Shown piece by piece: positions 62,501-62,639 of a stretch of 64,000 bases of DNA. Both the position numbers and the translations under genes were made by a program. Position 1 is the first letter of the stretch. Each line of letters starts with the position of its first letter. The notes under the pieces are model-generated. The model saw only the letters and a list, made by a program, of their open reading frames with translations, had not been told where the DNA came from and ran no database searches. The stretch is from Siderastrea siderea (taxonomy: Eukaryota; Cnidaria; Anthozoa; Scleractinia; Rhizangiidae), in contig OZ034975.1 in assembly GCA_964030785.1 (NCBI GenBank), forward strand, positions 43,262,569-43,326,568. The letters are read 5' to 3'.

Positions 62501-62634
62501 AGCTTGGAGCAGCACCGAAGGATGTAAGGCACTGAGGATTGTATAAGATGCCATCGGTTTATGCTCTTAACAGCACTGGCCAAACTGGGCTGCAGGTCCT
62601 GTATTTTGTATTCACAAATTATCCGCTGAAAGGA
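1110..62634 (-). CDS. UNC80: UNC80 orthologue, 34 traced exons, partial at both ends
   Basis: UNC80 is a giant cytosolic scaffold of the NALCN sodium-leak channel complex, with UNC79 and FAM155/NLF-1, and it sets resting excitability of neurons. Thirty-four minus-strand exons with GT-AG borders follow each other in the same order as conserved blocks of vertebrate UNC80 (recalled, not searched). Every donor phase matches the next acceptor phase and the joined length is 7,596 bp with no in-frame stop. Vertebrate UNC80 is about 3,250 residues, so the N-terminal ~50-60 and C-terminal ~700 residues lie outside the window. No membrane segment or enzymatic motif is expected or seen; the protein is helical-repeat-like with long Ser/acidic loops. 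Introns are full of repeats, and one hosts an antisense P450 gene. Individual exons are listed separately. Identity is near certain; a few linker exons (11, 18, 30 end, 31) are less sure. Confidence 0.95.
1361..1600 (+). mobile_element. Decayed MITE copy (same family as 17031-17314)
   Basis: It shares the family words 'ttttcagttgagcg', 'tttgtgatttgttaaaa' and 'ttttcccacgcttggcg' with the fuller copies at 17031, 20366 and 38355. The ends are not clear. Confidence 0.55.
1790..2035 (-). repeat. 106-bp repeat cluster, reverse orientation
   Basis: About two units of the 106-bp family, read as tgaccattcaaatgaaagct then gagcagtactttcctgtggt. It lies in the UNC80 intron between exons 33 and 34. Confidence 0.9.
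2552..2631 (-). CDS. UNC80: UNC80 exon 33 of window
   Basis: The acceptor is CACCCCAG|ACC and the donor AG|GTGAGA; phase 0 to 2. It encodes TLAQVVYSLLKLAVYD and ends GVKR, matching RLAEIAHSLLKLAPYD with GLRR. Confidence 0.93.
2700..2726. repeat. Alternating CG/TG tract
   Basis: A short run of alternating purine-pyrimidine (gcgcgcgcgtgcgcgc) that could adopt left-handed DNA; no other role is visible. Confidence 0.7.
2740..3600. other. Intronic sequence with a small tandem repeat
   Basis: Between UNC80 exons 32 and 33. A ~21-bp unit (cgtatccttacgaagtttcc) is repeated about three times at 2957-3017. Otherwise nothing is recognised. Confidence 0.5.
3614..3825 (-). CDS. UNC80: UNC80 exon 32 of window
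   Basis: The acceptor is TTTTTCAG|GG and the donor AAT|GTAAGA; phase 1 to 0. It encodes YRKPRDALLILVSDYIRICA, then PRLEELEE and VPELLDS, matching vertebrate RRPRESLLNICTEFYKHCGP, PRLKIL and ALELLD. Confidence 0.95.
3830..5135. other. Intronic sequence with (GGAA)n purine tract
   Basis: A start-to-end purine tract at about 4138-4272 is built of GGAA/GGGA units. Open frames there (Arg/Lys/Glu/Gly or the Ser/Pro/Phe antisense) are compositional. Nothing else is recognised. Confidence 0.6.
5138..6040 (+). repeat. 106-bp repeat cluster, degenerate, forward
   Basis: Diverged units at 5140-5330 and 5740-6040 separated by unrelated sequence. The last units are the left edge of the 2,421-bp tandem duplication. 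Confidence 0.85.
6786..6816 (+). repeat. G-run tract, quadruplex-capable (copy 1)
   Basis: Five or more runs of GGG/GGGG separated by single A, repeated in copy 2 at about 9207-9237. The pattern fits the usual four-run G-quadruplex rule. Confidence 0.7.
7680..8460 (+). repeat. 106-bp repeat cluster, forward
   Basis: Seven or so units. The left ones are diverged and the right ones near consensus. The cluster is the junction of the 2,421-bp duplication. Confidence 0.9.
10441..15460 (+). repeat. 106-bp satellite array, about 47 units
   Basis: A head-to-tail array with a counted 106-bp unit (cagcaccacaggaaagtact ... ggatttcatc ...). Two main subtypes alternate in blocks: 'ccacagactcaaaag' and 'ctactgactgaaaag'. 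A third marker, cacaagaaag against cacaggaaag, fills 11140-12330. Because 106 is not a multiple of three, no frame stays open across units, so it is non-coding. It lies in the 20.3-kb UNC80 intron. Confidence 0.97.
15500..16390. other. Intronic sequence with ~125-bp tandem pair
   Basis: A ~105-bp segment at 15943-16050 is repeated at about 16068-16165 (both contain 'acgcagagcccttttct' and 'gtcaagtaac'). A short taataa run is at 15616. No gene was seen. Confidence 0.55.
16390..16535 (+). repeat. Degenerate 106-bp units, forward
   Basis: About 1.4 diverged units with the family words 'agaaccaccttgtac' and 'tttatccacagactc'. Confidence 0.75.
16640..17030 (+). mobile_element. 5'-truncated non-LTR retrotransposon (LINE) 3' end
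   Basis: An in-frame remnant of an ORF2 C-terminus ends at TAA 16810-16812. It reads FATPKLCNSLPESNRQHDDL and then ANFKTALKTCLF, the typical tail after the reverse transcriptase domain of animal LINEs. About 200 bp of AT-rich 3' UTR follow, with 'ggcgctgtataaat' near the end. The rest of the element is missing. A MITE abuts its 3' end. Confidence 0.75.
17031..17314 (+). mobile_element. MITE with CCAAT-rich interior, ~284 bp
   Basis: The ends form an imperfect inverted repeat (agagcagttttcaattgagt / cactcatttgaaaagcgttct). Inside are several ATTGGTT motifs and the family word 'ttttcccgcgcttggcgc'. A flanking ATT on both sides may be the target duplication. Related copies are at 1361, 20366 (inverted) and 38355. 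Confidence 0.8.
17330..17865 (-). repeat. 106-bp repeat cluster, reverse, left of P450
   Basis: About five diverged to near-consensus units in reverse orientation, ending some 600 bp before the P450 start codon. Confidence 0.9.
18000..18483 (+). promoter_or_regulatory. Presumed P450 promoter and 5' UTR region
   Basis: About 480 bp of sequence free of recognised repeats lies between a 106-bp repeat cluster and the P450 start codon. I see no clear TATA box at a suitable distance. The tract around 18435-18471 is pyrimidine-rich and ends in CAG, so a 5'-UTR splice acceptor is possible. The assignment is by position only. Confidence 0.35.
18484..19974 (+). CDS. Microsomal cytochrome P450 (CYP2-clan, CYP1/CYP17-like), intronless
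   Basis: A heme-thiolate monooxygenase of 496 residues, the normal length for endoplasmic-reticulum P450s; it would accept electrons from NADPH-P450 reductase. An N-terminal hydrophobic anchor (about residues 6-20) leads to the PPGP hinge at 30-33. The oxygen-binding I-helix motif AGSET is at 301-305, ExxR at 358-361, PERF at 413-416, and the heme loop FSAGRRVCLG at 434-443 with the heme-ligand Cys441. All key residues are present and the frame is intact. I start at ATG 18484 because it has a GCCGCC context; the frame is open nine codons further up to TTG 18457 but has no ATG there. The whole gene is one exon, though a pyrimidine tract and CAG just before the start could hide a 5'-UTR intron. 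It lies antisense inside a UNC80 intron. The substrate is unknown; the CYP17/CYP1-like label is by general look only. Confidence 0.95.
   Translation: MFIEGFVILISIVLLYCMIQSFVNNLMNYPPGPTALPIVGNLYNLGTLPLVNLTNLSRKYGGIFQFFLGSQRAVVVSDIDIARAALLKNVNDFAGRPSVQSGDIFSHNGQAIAFGNFSPTWKMQRKIAHGALKLYSTGMEKLEKVILREIQEVSTQFDLSKADPYDPHESISLGVLNVICALTLGSRYSASDPEFRTVVKLNDTFAETLGLGNLVDIFPSLKYVPFDSENIRRLKEAVKERDKILVRKYKEQLETYEAGKIRGFTDALIKVMKDAEDDDRQLQSLISEDHVLMSMADMFAAGSETLTSTLLWVILLFNNYPEVQAKVHRELDEVIGPKRLPSLKDKKSLPYLEATLAEVLRLRPVAPLGVPHKALVDTTLNGYNVPKDTTLILNIWAIHHDPKQWENPSEFDPERFLDKNGNVVNPASMSYLPFSAGRRVCLGELLAKAEVFLFVAQLLHQFKIENPPGCPLPSLEGDIGMGLKPKPYKVCIKRRY
19975..20365 (+). other. P450 3' flank, probable 3' UTR
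   Basis: Sequence after the P450 stop codon up to an inverted MITE. No textbook AATAAA was found close to the stop, so the transcript end cannot be placed. Confidence 0.35.
20366..20646 (-). mobile_element. MITE, inverted relative to 17031-17314
   Basis: It begins gagcggttttcaact and ends caactgaaaattgctct, with the CCAAT-type and 'aaaaccaaaaccaaa' words of the family in reverse order. Confidence 0.75.
20922..21490 (+). repeat. 106-bp repeat cluster, forward, right of P450
   Basis: About five units, the first four near consensus. Orientation is opposite to the cluster left of the P450. Confidence 0.92.
21491..22270. other. Intronic sequence, nothing recognised
   Basis: AT-rich sequence with no open frame of note and no recognised repeat. 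Confidence 0.5.
22275..22530 (-). repeat. 106-bp repeat cluster, reverse
   Basis: About two and a half units; the middle one is close to consensus. Confidence 0.88.
22531..24150. other. Intronic sequence with one dispersed repeat
   Basis: Unrecognised AT-rich sequence, except for the 'gaccagtaaggagaa ... gcttaaagggttaa' repeat at 23628-23683. UNC80 exon 31 borders it at 24153. Confidence 0.5.
24153..24267 (-). CDS. UNC80: UNC80 exon 31 of window (Ser-rich linker, probable)
   Basis: The acceptor is CTTTCAG|AGC and the donor G|GTAAGT; phase 0 to 1. It encodes a Ser/Gly-rich linker with SLMLGRGSISS and an acidic end. It fills the poorly conserved part of UNC80 between the VLTR block and the exon 32 block. 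Phase agrees on both sides. The intron that follows is 20.3 kb and contains the P450 gene. Confidence 0.65.
24300..25200. other. UNC80 intron 30 with G-rich run
   Basis: A G-rich tract at 24851-24906, including an unbroken run of about 18 G, is the only notable item. It would be hard to assemble correctly. Confidence 0.5.
25201..25416 (-). CDS. UNC80: UNC80 exon 30 of window (3' end uncertain)
   Basis: The acceptor is TCCTGCAG|GTC. It encodes VVLSAILPHYLDYL and ALSSLVTSINVLVKSSEVLT, matching vertebrate MLMVLEALVPCYLQKM and LQALLYSVEVLTR. The end is placed at CAG|GTTCCA because it keeps phase 0 for the next exon. Alternative donors lie near 25258 and 25272. About 86-bp tandem repeats lie upstream of the acceptor at roughly 25475-25725. 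Confidence 0.85.
25475..25725. repeat. Three ~86-bp tandem units upstream of UNC80 exon 30
   Basis: The units share 'ggcagacacgttccct' and 'caggacacc' words at about 25514, 25600 and 25684. Confidence 0.7.
25963..26097. mobile_element. Small inverted-repeat MITE, ~135 bp
   Basis: Ends pair as gtacaacgctaaattttggc / gctcaaaatttagcgttgtac. It has no coding capacity. Confidence 0.75.
26111..26262. mobile_element. Hairpin MITE, ~150 bp
   Basis: Two long arms of ~58 bp pair imperfectly (gagtccttctgtc ... / ... gacagaagaactc; inner aaatttgatgttca / tgaacatcaaattt). Confidence 0.75.
26362..26520. mobile_element. Palindromic MITE, ~159 bp
   Basis: Inverted arms aggccccagttgttcagaag and ttgaacaactggagcct, with inner ggatagcgctatcc on both sides and repeated 'atccagtggata' words. 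The element is close to a full hairpin. Confidence 0.85.
26764..27100. mobile_element. Head-to-head tRNA-derived SINE palindrome
   Basis: Arms of ~110 bp (26811-26919 and 26981-27098) are near-perfect inverted copies. Each has the tRNA-like head plus the 3' sequence 'aagcctgaaaaaatcaggctt', separated by a ~60-bp spacer. Only the left arm keeps a whole tRNA-like head. Confidence 0.85.
26866..26936 (-). tRNA. tRNA-like sequence (SINE head, probably not functional)
   Basis: A 71-nt stretch with a pairing acceptor stem (GGCTTGT / GCAAGCC), an A-box-like TAGCTCAATTGG and a perfect B box GGTTCGAATCC. The anticodon arm pairs poorly (two mismatches) and position 33 is not T. It is therefore more likely a tRNA-derived SINE head than a working tRNA. 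Confidence 0.5.
27256..27321. repeat. Dispersed repeat copy
   Basis: It carries the 'ggagaccagtaaggagaatt ... gggcttaaagagttaa' pattern shared with 441-530 and 23628-23683. Confidence 0.65.
27408..27805. mobile_element. DNA transposon remnant/MITE, 398 bp, with TSD
   Basis: Perfect 16-bp terminal inverted repeats (caggggcacccaacga / tcgttgggtgcccctg) are flanked on both sides by tagttt, a 6-bp target duplication. The interior has 'ccgaaaattctag' words and no ORF. Confidence 0.9.
27955..28140 (+). repeat. 106-bp repeat cluster, forward
   Basis: Nearly two units close to the UNC80 exon 29 donor (28213). Confidence 0.9.
28214..28333 (-). CDS. UNC80: UNC80 exon 29 of window
   Basis: The acceptor is TTGCAG|GAT and the donor GTG|GTATGT; phase 0 to 0, 40 codons. 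It encodes AVRLCVTVVNFAPESKRAVQ, matching AIKLCVTVVAYAPESFRSLQ. Confidence 0.96.
28350..28880. other. UNC80 intron 28, left part
   Basis: A decayed MITE word 'ttcccgcgttttcctgcgct' near 28577 resembles the 17031 family. No gene was seen. Confidence 0.4.
28883..29055 (-). mobile_element. Truncated tRNA-SINE copy
   Basis: The same order as at 26764 ('atatgaaatgatcatatatttgaactgcgg', then 'aatcgaaccc..tgacctctgcgataccggtg'), but the tRNA head is cut off after the anticodon arm. Confidence 0.75.
29056..29655. other. UNC80 intron 28, right part
   Basis: Unique-looking sequence without recognised features. Confidence 0.4.
29656..29763 (-). CDS. UNC80: UNC80 exon 28 of window
   Basis: The acceptor is TCCCCAG|ATC and the donor ACA|GTAAGG; phase 0 to 0, 36 codons. 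It encodes KSLFNLLASLDRP and LEVLDLVRAEKPLKPT, matching LFDLLQSLE with DILELVKAEKPLKSL. Confidence 0.96.
29917..30006 (-). CDS. UNC80: UNC80 exon 27 of window
   Basis: The acceptor is GTTGTAG|TTA and the donor AAG|GTAAGG; phase 0 to 0, 30 codons. It encodes LFASVAPILLLE (vertebrate LFASVAPLLEF) and an acidic tail. Confidence 0.95.
30260..30745 (-). mobile_element. 5'-truncated LINE 3' end
   Basis: An in-frame ORF2 C-terminal remnant (to TAG near 30508) reads LRDRRNEQCVKLFNSI, then HYGYYNIRHERVFDLPRFYT and FKQSFIPAMCRRANVN. The AT-rich 3' UTR ends with 'cagcctgctggctgccattt' and 'aataaacctatctatc'. It is a different LINE family from the 16640 remnant. Confidence 0.8.
30890..30940 (-). CDS. 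UNC80: UNC80 exon 26 of window (51 bp)
   Basis: The acceptor is TTTTACAG|TTT and the donor CAG|GTAGAA; phase 0 to 0. It encodes FAMKQFYMLHQKPCLLQ, matching FACHQFYILHRKPFVLQ. A LINE 3' end lies about 150 bp into the next intron. Confidence 0.96.
31015..31465 (+). repeat. CAA/ACA-rich low-complexity tract
   Basis: Repeated CAA, AACAACGAC and related triplets across about 450 bp. It gives spurious Cys/Val-rich frames on the minus strand. Confidence 0.85.
31494..31572 (-). CDS. UNC80: UNC80 exon 25 of window
   Basis: The acceptor is GTCTCAG|G and the donor GAG|GTTAGT; phase 2 to 0. It encodes YQYIFPSLLQVYSHHQSN and TTAIE, matching YQWILPTMLQVYSDYESN. A long CAA-rich tract follows in the intron. 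Confidence 0.96.
31600..31850. other. UNC80 intron 24 with C run
   Basis: A run of about 14 C near 31658-31671 and otherwise unremarkable sequence. Confidence 0.45.
32093..32280 (-). CDS. UNC80: UNC80 exon 24 of window
   Basis: The acceptor is TTTCCAG|CTG and the donor GG|GTAAGA; phase 0 to 2. It encodes STDFPWGSADLNLFLNVING and continues through AILLHCEDSAMLR, matching EFPWGDEIMLFLNVFNG with LILHPEDSALLR. Confidence 0.96.
32559..32631 (-). tRNA. tRNA-like SINE head
   Basis: A pairing acceptor (TCCCCCA / TGGGAGG), A-box-like TAGCTCAGGGG and B-box-like GGTTCGACTC. The anticodon loop reads CCGGCAC without the normal T33, so it is probably not a functional tRNA. Confidence 0.45.
33032..33104 (+). 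tRNA. tRNA-like SINE head, inverted partner
   Basis: The same 73 bases as 32559-32631 in the opposite orientation; the same anticodon-loop defect. Confidence 0.45.
33440..33620 (+). mobile_element. tRNA-derived SINE, no VNTR
   Basis: A decayed tRNA-like head (gtagcccggtggctagtgcg, then ggacttc) is followed by 'cccaggtgtataaaaagtaac'. That motif is shared with the SINE body at 60220-60260, so it is likely the same family as the two VNTR-bearing copies. Confidence 0.65.
33740..33782. repeat. (CAAA)n microsatellite
   Basis: About nine CAAA units ending in an A run, 17 bp beyond the donor of UNC80 exon 23. Confidence 0.85.
33799..33843 (-). CDS. UNC80: UNC80 exon 23 of window (45 bp)
   Basis: The acceptor is TCCTCAG|GAA and the donor AAG|GTAAGC; phase 0 to 0. 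It encodes ELAALDVIHKSVWVK, matching ELFGLDTLQKSLWIQ. Confidence 0.95.
34253..34357 (-). CDS. UNC80: UNC80 exon 22 of window
   Basis: The acceptor is TTTTCAG|AAA and the donor AGG|GTAAGA; phase 0 to 0, 35 codons. It encodes HISFLHGEFSRQISFPRKAL and then DCDFSLY, matching HVSMLQEDLLRLPSFPRSAI with DAEFSLF. Confidence 0.95.
34496..34570 (-). CDS. UNC80: UNC80 exon 21 of window
   Basis: The acceptor is CTTTTAG|GCG and the donor CAG|GTATTG; phase 0 to 0, 25 codons. It encodes FTAKIAEIGRVLLTSSML, matching FTRKLEEVGRVLFLISL of vertebrates. Confidence 0.95.
34660..34702. repeat. G-rich tract
   Basis: Runs of 4-8 G separated by single A; quadruplex-capable. Confidence 0.8.
34811..35113. mobile_element. 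MITE, ~303 bp
   Basis: Imperfect terminal inverted repeats: aggccgattttgcacgctac then gatttgtcgg, against ccgacaaatc then gtatcgtgtaaaccggcct. No ORF. A short tandem of 'ccctgtaattccggcctta' follows to 35180. Confidence 0.8.
35357..35481 (-). CDS. UNC80: UNC80 exon 20 of window
   Basis: The acceptor is GTTGTAG|AT and the donor CAG|GTACGC; phase 1 to 0. It encodes RYHVRDVYTHRKGFPSPLLL and DFLDQEIAFNKRQ, matching TYVRDIYPFRRSVSPQL of vertebrates. Confidence 0.93.
35769..35862 (-). CDS. UNC80: UNC80 exon 19 of window
   Basis: The acceptor is TTTCAAG|GAA and the donor G|GTGGGC; phase 0 to 1. It encodes FGKVLQAFRSRL and KELYLIDKKSG, matching the vertebrate ALLKECLEFF and THYFLMDKRWN. Confidence 0.9.
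36040..36072. repeat. C run
   Basis: About 22 consecutive C; a compositional run only. Confidence 0.85.
36213..36287 (-). CDS. UNC80: UNC80 exon 18 of window (acidic linker)
   Basis: The acceptor is TTGTTAG|AAA and a weak donor ACA|GTACCT; phase 0 to 0, 25 codons. It encodes KLCVILPDQD followed by a Glu-rich run, in place of the vertebrate KTLVVHGQNECD linker. Phase and position support it; similarity is modest. Confidence 0.75.
36630..37370 (+). repeat. 106-bp repeat cluster, forward
   Basis: About seven units; the central ones (36920-37150) are near consensus and the flanks decayed. In UNC80 intron 17. Confidence 0.92.
37421..37459 (-). CDS. UNC80: UNC80 exon 17 of window (39-bp microexon)
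   Basis: The acceptor is TAAACAG|AAC and the donor AAG|GTAGTT; phase 0 to 0, only 13 codons. It encodes ALRISSNVPGAK, matching KLLVTASMPGTK in the same position of vertebrate UNC80. Confidence 0.85.
37730..37966. mobile_element. MITE, ~237 bp
   Basis: Imperfect inverted ends: ggcccatttctcgaaagtcc with cggcaatttttcggg, against cccgagaagttatcgggacg with ttcgagaaacgagcc. Confidence 0.8.
38177..38210. repeat. A run of 30-plus bases
   Basis: An unbroken A tract beside the exon 16 donor; on the gene strand it is a T run about 15 bases into the intron. Confidence 0.9.
38226..38294 (-). CDS. UNC80: UNC80 exon 16 of window
   Basis: The acceptor is CTGCAG|GCA and the donor GAT|GTAAGT; phase 0 to 0, 23 codons. 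It encodes VRGFLFKDLKQCLRKEHCD, nearly the vertebrate VEGLFFKDLKQTMKKEQCE. A 30-plus-base A run lies just beyond the donor (38180-38210). Confidence 0.95.
38355..38785 (+). mobile_element. MITE with internal 51-bp tandem
   Basis: Ends agagctgttttcaattgagt and attgaaaaccgctct belong to the 17031 family. The middle holds about three units of 'cttgacgacacttattgctc' / 'atagcttggtgacacttgtc', making this copy about 150 bp longer than the others. Confidence 0.85.
39010..39150. mobile_element. Inverted-repeat hairpin element
   Basis: Left 'tatcaaacttcatctggatg' then 'tccaaacaccgag' pairs with right 'cgaggtgtttggatacctga' then 'tttttgata', around 'aaaacgaggcgcagccgag'. Confidence 0.65.
39674..39757 (-). 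CDS. UNC80: UNC80 exon 15 of window
   Basis: The acceptor is TTCGCAG|ATC and the donor CAG|GTAAAG; phase 0 to 0. It encodes IGVAMYYARTNKP and LALVLSLLWQ, matching VGLIMYFVRTPCEW and LTFLWEV of vertebrates. Confidence 0.95.
39800..40500. other. UNC80 intron 14, left part
   Basis: A short (GAT)n run is at 40213-40232. A 75-codon open frame at 39958 has no recognisable motif. The VNTR-SINE begins near 40500. Confidence 0.4.
40440..41908 (-). mobile_element. SINE with expanded internal VNTR, copy 1
   Basis: Read on the minus strand: a decayed tRNA-like head at about 41855-41908 (ggtgtagtggtgaatgcgtc). Then about 20 head-to-tail units of 66-67 bp (gtgatggactagcatcccat...) to about 40510. Then a tail with 'aagttgcttca'. 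Copy 2 has the same order and orientation. Unit length varies with the C-run (5-6 C), which is why short frames appear in some stretches. Confidence 0.85.
41917..42003 (-). CDS. UNC80: UNC80 exon 14 of window
   Basis: The acceptor is TTAACAG|GAG and the donor CTT|GTAAGT; phase 0 to 0. It encodes EEHVSLLRKLLIYITELP and SSRFLINNL. A tRNA-like SINE head begins within about ten bases of the donor. Confidence 0.95.
42374..42474 (-). CDS. UNC80: UNC80 exon 13 of window
   Basis: The acceptor is CCCTAG|TA and the donor CAG|GTCAGC; phase 1 to 0. It encodes VARRLVWRCLVDDPVLFF and TILEQFTKKDK, matching AQQVLWNCLIEDPSTVLRHF of vertebrates. Confidence 0.95.
42664..42774 (-). CDS. UNC80: UNC80 exon 12 of window
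   Basis: The acceptor is TTTAAG|GT and the donor G|GTAAGT; phase 1 to 1. It encodes LWPQAVSSAIPEIIKMMEDV and more, matching the vertebrate FPACICAAVLPIVHLMEDG block. Confidence 0.9.
43020..43712. other. UNC80 intron 11 sequence
   Basis: No recognised repeat or gene. Confidence 0.4.
43713..43994. mobile_element. MITE, 282 bp, with 9-bp target duplication
   Basis: Inverted ends (caacctcgtccccagggcc / ggccagggggacgaggttg) are flanked on both sides by tcgaagaac. An internal palindrome 'ctccacgaatcgtggag' is present. The 9-bp duplication is the size usual for Mutator-like elements, though hAT-like (8 bp) is not excluded. Confidence 0.9.
44611..44800 (-). mobile_element. tRNA-derived SINE (family B), copy 1
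   Basis: The head on the minus strand is gcggggatggcgcagtggtg, with B box GGTTCGATTCC-like near 44735. The body carries 'catatgtgcgttgagtttgt' and 'cctctcctc' words and the tail 'ccaattcgatcttgg'. A second copy is at 49471. Confidence 0.88.
44818..45140 (+). mobile_element. Possible Penelope-like retroelement 3' fragment
   Basis: The stretch 'gatgatgacttccgctcagg' then 'ttgtcgaaacgtcagtcaat' resembles the 3' parts of Penelope-like elements, which often carry GTCGAAACGTC. No reverse transcriptase remains. Assigned by recalled pattern only. Confidence 0.4.
45485..45935 (-). repeat. 106-bp repeat cluster, reverse
   Basis: About four units, three near consensus, ending about 90 bp from the exon 11 donor. 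Confidence 0.92.
46027..46104 (-). CDS. UNC80: UNC80 exon 11 of window (linker, probable)
   Basis: A 78-bp stretch with acceptor TTTCCAG| and donor GCAG|GTTTGG; phase 1 to 1, so it joins exons 10 and 12 in frame. It encodes ERFARLDVWHYHLEATEF and then an acidic PEEEEDA run. It sits where vertebrate UNC80 has a Glu-rich linker. Sequence similarity is weak; the call rests on splice signals and phase. Confidence 0.65.
46140..46770. repeat. Degenerate ~105-bp tandem repeat
   Basis: About six diverged units with 'gtgccagtgttgggttcag', 'gagacaaggctggc' and 'atgaaaatattgtgcc' words. They keep short open frames by composition. Confidence 0.75.
47370..47625 (-). CDS. UNC80: UNC80 exon 10 of window
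   Basis: The acceptor is TCTAG|GTC and the donor G|GTGAGT; phase 0 to 1. It begins VPPPKVDFTLPSPTVGMA (vertebrate IPPPSINFTLPSPVLGM) and continues as a Lys/Glu-rich helix. The intron that follows starts with a run of 14 G (minus strand) a few bases after the donor. Decayed copies of this exon's 5' edge occur upstream at 47700-48200. Confidence 0.95.
47640..48240 (-). repeat. ~120-bp tandem carrying copies of the exon 10 acceptor edge
   Basis: Units at about 47720, 47845, 47965, 48080 and 48195 share 'gggaagggtgaagtca', 'ggtggtgggacctaga' and 'gcagttgcaaagatgggaca' with the first ~35 bp of UNC80 exon 10 and its acceptor. The frames in the copies are broken. Confidence 0.8.
48295..48367 (-). 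CDS. UNC80: UNC80 exon 9 of window
   Basis: A 73-bp exon with acceptor TTCTAG|A and donor AAG|GTAGTT; phase 2 to 0. It encodes FEVLWQSRYHAWPRLQEGA, close to the vertebrate KFHTLWRFRYQVWPRMEEGA. Confidence 0.95.
48375..49000. other. UNC80 intron 8, nothing recognised
   Basis: AT-rich intron sequence; no repeat or gene seen. Confidence 0.45.
49007..49115 (-). CDS. UNC80: UNC80 exon 8 of window
   Basis: The acceptor is TTTAG|CT and the donor AG|GTAAGC; phase 1 to 2. It encodes AVFLLTGIRLRDTVEQML and ANERVKSLQ, continuing the exon 7 helical block. Confidence 0.93.
49242..49380 (-). CDS. UNC80: UNC80 exon 7 of window
   Basis: The acceptor is TTTCAG|ATT and the donor GCAG|GTATGT; phase 0 to 1. 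It encodes a helical block ending LPVAWELLLDEDQQLVSSA, matching the vertebrate IQPAAWELLLSMDEHMAGAA. Confidence 0.95.
49471..49659 (-). mobile_element. tRNA-derived SINE (family B), copy 2
   Basis: Same architecture as 44611-44800: head gcaaggatggcacagtggtg, B-box region near 49590 and tail 'ccaattcaatccgg'. Confidence 0.88.
50057..51003 (-). CDS. UNC80: UNC80 exon 6 of window
   Basis: The acceptor is CCTTCAG|CA and the donor AGT|GTAAGT; phase 1 to 0, 947 bp. It opens with the conserved LMIACQLLLEITAFLRE. About 200 residues of Ser/Arg-rich linker follow, then LPWLSAVIQLNSSTAFLC with a Cys/His-rich stretch and SRSCTRMVRALKTVY. Reading past 50057 would leave the family alignment, so the donor decides the end. 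Confidence 0.95.
51010..51640. other. UNC80 intron 5, T-rich
   Basis: Low-complexity T-rich sequence with repeated 'ggcttcca', 'aaaggttttccaaagg' words. No gene was seen. Confidence 0.45.
51643..52000 (-). CDS. UNC80: UNC80 exon 5 of window
   Basis: The acceptor is TTTTTAG|GAA and the donor G|GTCAGT; phase 0 to 1. It encodes EAPAVARASLLLECCLLV and GEWPQWLRG, then LFRAWGVALGKKL and an acidic EEVEEDFLDEG tail. All of these have direct counterparts in vertebrate UNC80. Confidence 0.95.
52010..52670. other. UNC80 intron 4, nothing recognised
   Basis: Contains 'gcccactgggcaagtg' and 'cattgcctggggcaaataaa', which look like the ends of a decayed inverted-repeat element, but the borders are unclear. 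Confidence 0.4.
52673..53035 (-). CDS. UNC80: UNC80 exon 4 of window
   Basis: The acceptor is TTGCAG|ATA and the donor TTG|GTGAGT; phase 0 to 0, 121 codons. A basic/Ser-rich linker leads into LRAGMVRFRFLLHGCHPGSV and ASMLDL, matching the vertebrate block with RFQFLLNCCEPG. Confidence 0.95.
53075..53870. mobile_element. MITE interrupted by another MITE (outer)
   Basis: Outer ends: agggctgatttagatggtgc with catttttgc, against gcaaaaatcataccatctaa with attggccct. The true element is about 290 bp once the inner insertion is removed. Confidence 0.8.
53201..53708. mobile_element. Inner MITE with CTAG target duplication
   Basis: Ends gccttgatagattgtgct and agcacaatctgtcaaggc match at 17 of 18 positions and are flanked on both sides by CTAG. 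The interior is rich in 'aaaagttgctc' words. Confidence 0.85.
54345..54800 (-). repeat. 106-bp repeat cluster, reverse
   Basis: About four units, the middle ones near consensus, ending some 30 bp from the exon 3 donor. Confidence 0.93.
54832..55191 (-). CDS. UNC80: UNC80 exon 3 of window
   Basis: The acceptor is CTCCAG|ACA and the donor AAG|GTGAGA; phase 0 to 0, 120 codons. It encodes the conserved LRQLLRFVKESYGG, FWKVALSGLLDSA block and then a Lys/Ser-rich basic linker. A 106-bp repeat cluster ends about 30 bp beyond its donor. Confidence 0.95.
55200..55740. other. UNC80 intron 2, nothing recognised
   Basis: AT-rich intron; no repeat or gene seen. Confidence 0.45.
55743..56089 (-). CDS. 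UNC80: UNC80 exon 2 of window
   Basis: The acceptor is TTAG| at 56091-56090 and the donor TTG|GTGAGT. It runs phase 1 to phase 0. The junction restores GCPL-GCGEGFRG, which continues as GITGDRLRNL, DMVDFLHALVGFC and GGVFKTLLSRVAE. All are close matches to consecutive vertebrate UNC80 blocks. Confidence 0.95.
56533..58209. mobile_element. Non-autonomous inverted-repeat DNA element, ~1.68 kb
   Basis: Inverted ends of about 42 bp (gggtggttccagaaaatatc ... / ... gatattttctggaatcaccc) and ATT on both sides. Just inside both ends are tandem 'ggaattccgaaggggagggg' units in mirrored orientation. A 226-bp segment is tandemly duplicated inside (about 57528-57973). No transposase frame was found. Confidence 0.82.
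57528..57973. repeat. 226-bp tandem duplication
   Basis: The second copy starts at about 57754 and is nearly identical; both end 'gggagcgaaaggattaattt'. Confidence 0.9.
58290..60400 (-). mobile_element. SINE with expanded internal VNTR, copy 2
   Basis: Read on the minus strand: a tRNA-like head (60314-60400, ggtgtagtggttagcaagtt). Then a SINE body with 'cccaggtgtataaatgggta' and 'gggtaatcctgtgatggact'. Then about 28 units of 66-67 bp whose core is the same 'gtgatggactagcatcccat'. Then a tail with 'cagttgcttcatgctacaga' and 'tacgactttaccctta'. The VNTR unit is therefore an amplified piece of the SINE itself. Confidence 0.88.
60462..62634 (-). CDS. UNC80: UNC80 exon 1 of window (N-terminal region, 724 codons)
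   Basis: The acceptor is at 62636-62635 and the donor G|GTAAGG at 60461. It opens in phase 0 and ends in phase 1. The N-terminal part carries the conserved UNC80 blocks INRWHLIQ, LLFTLHWILLEGP, ESDLTFRLENGVSIWGPLW and TFFDVAVLKCL. About 300 residues of Ser/Thr/Asp-rich, probably disordered sequence follow. It then ends with a conserved helix reading SLIKALGCPL. The frame is open upstream to a real acceptor, so no start codon lies here; the true first coding exon (the basic, Pro-rich start of UNC80) must be above 64000. Confidence 0.95.
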
Positions 62635-62639
62635 CTGCG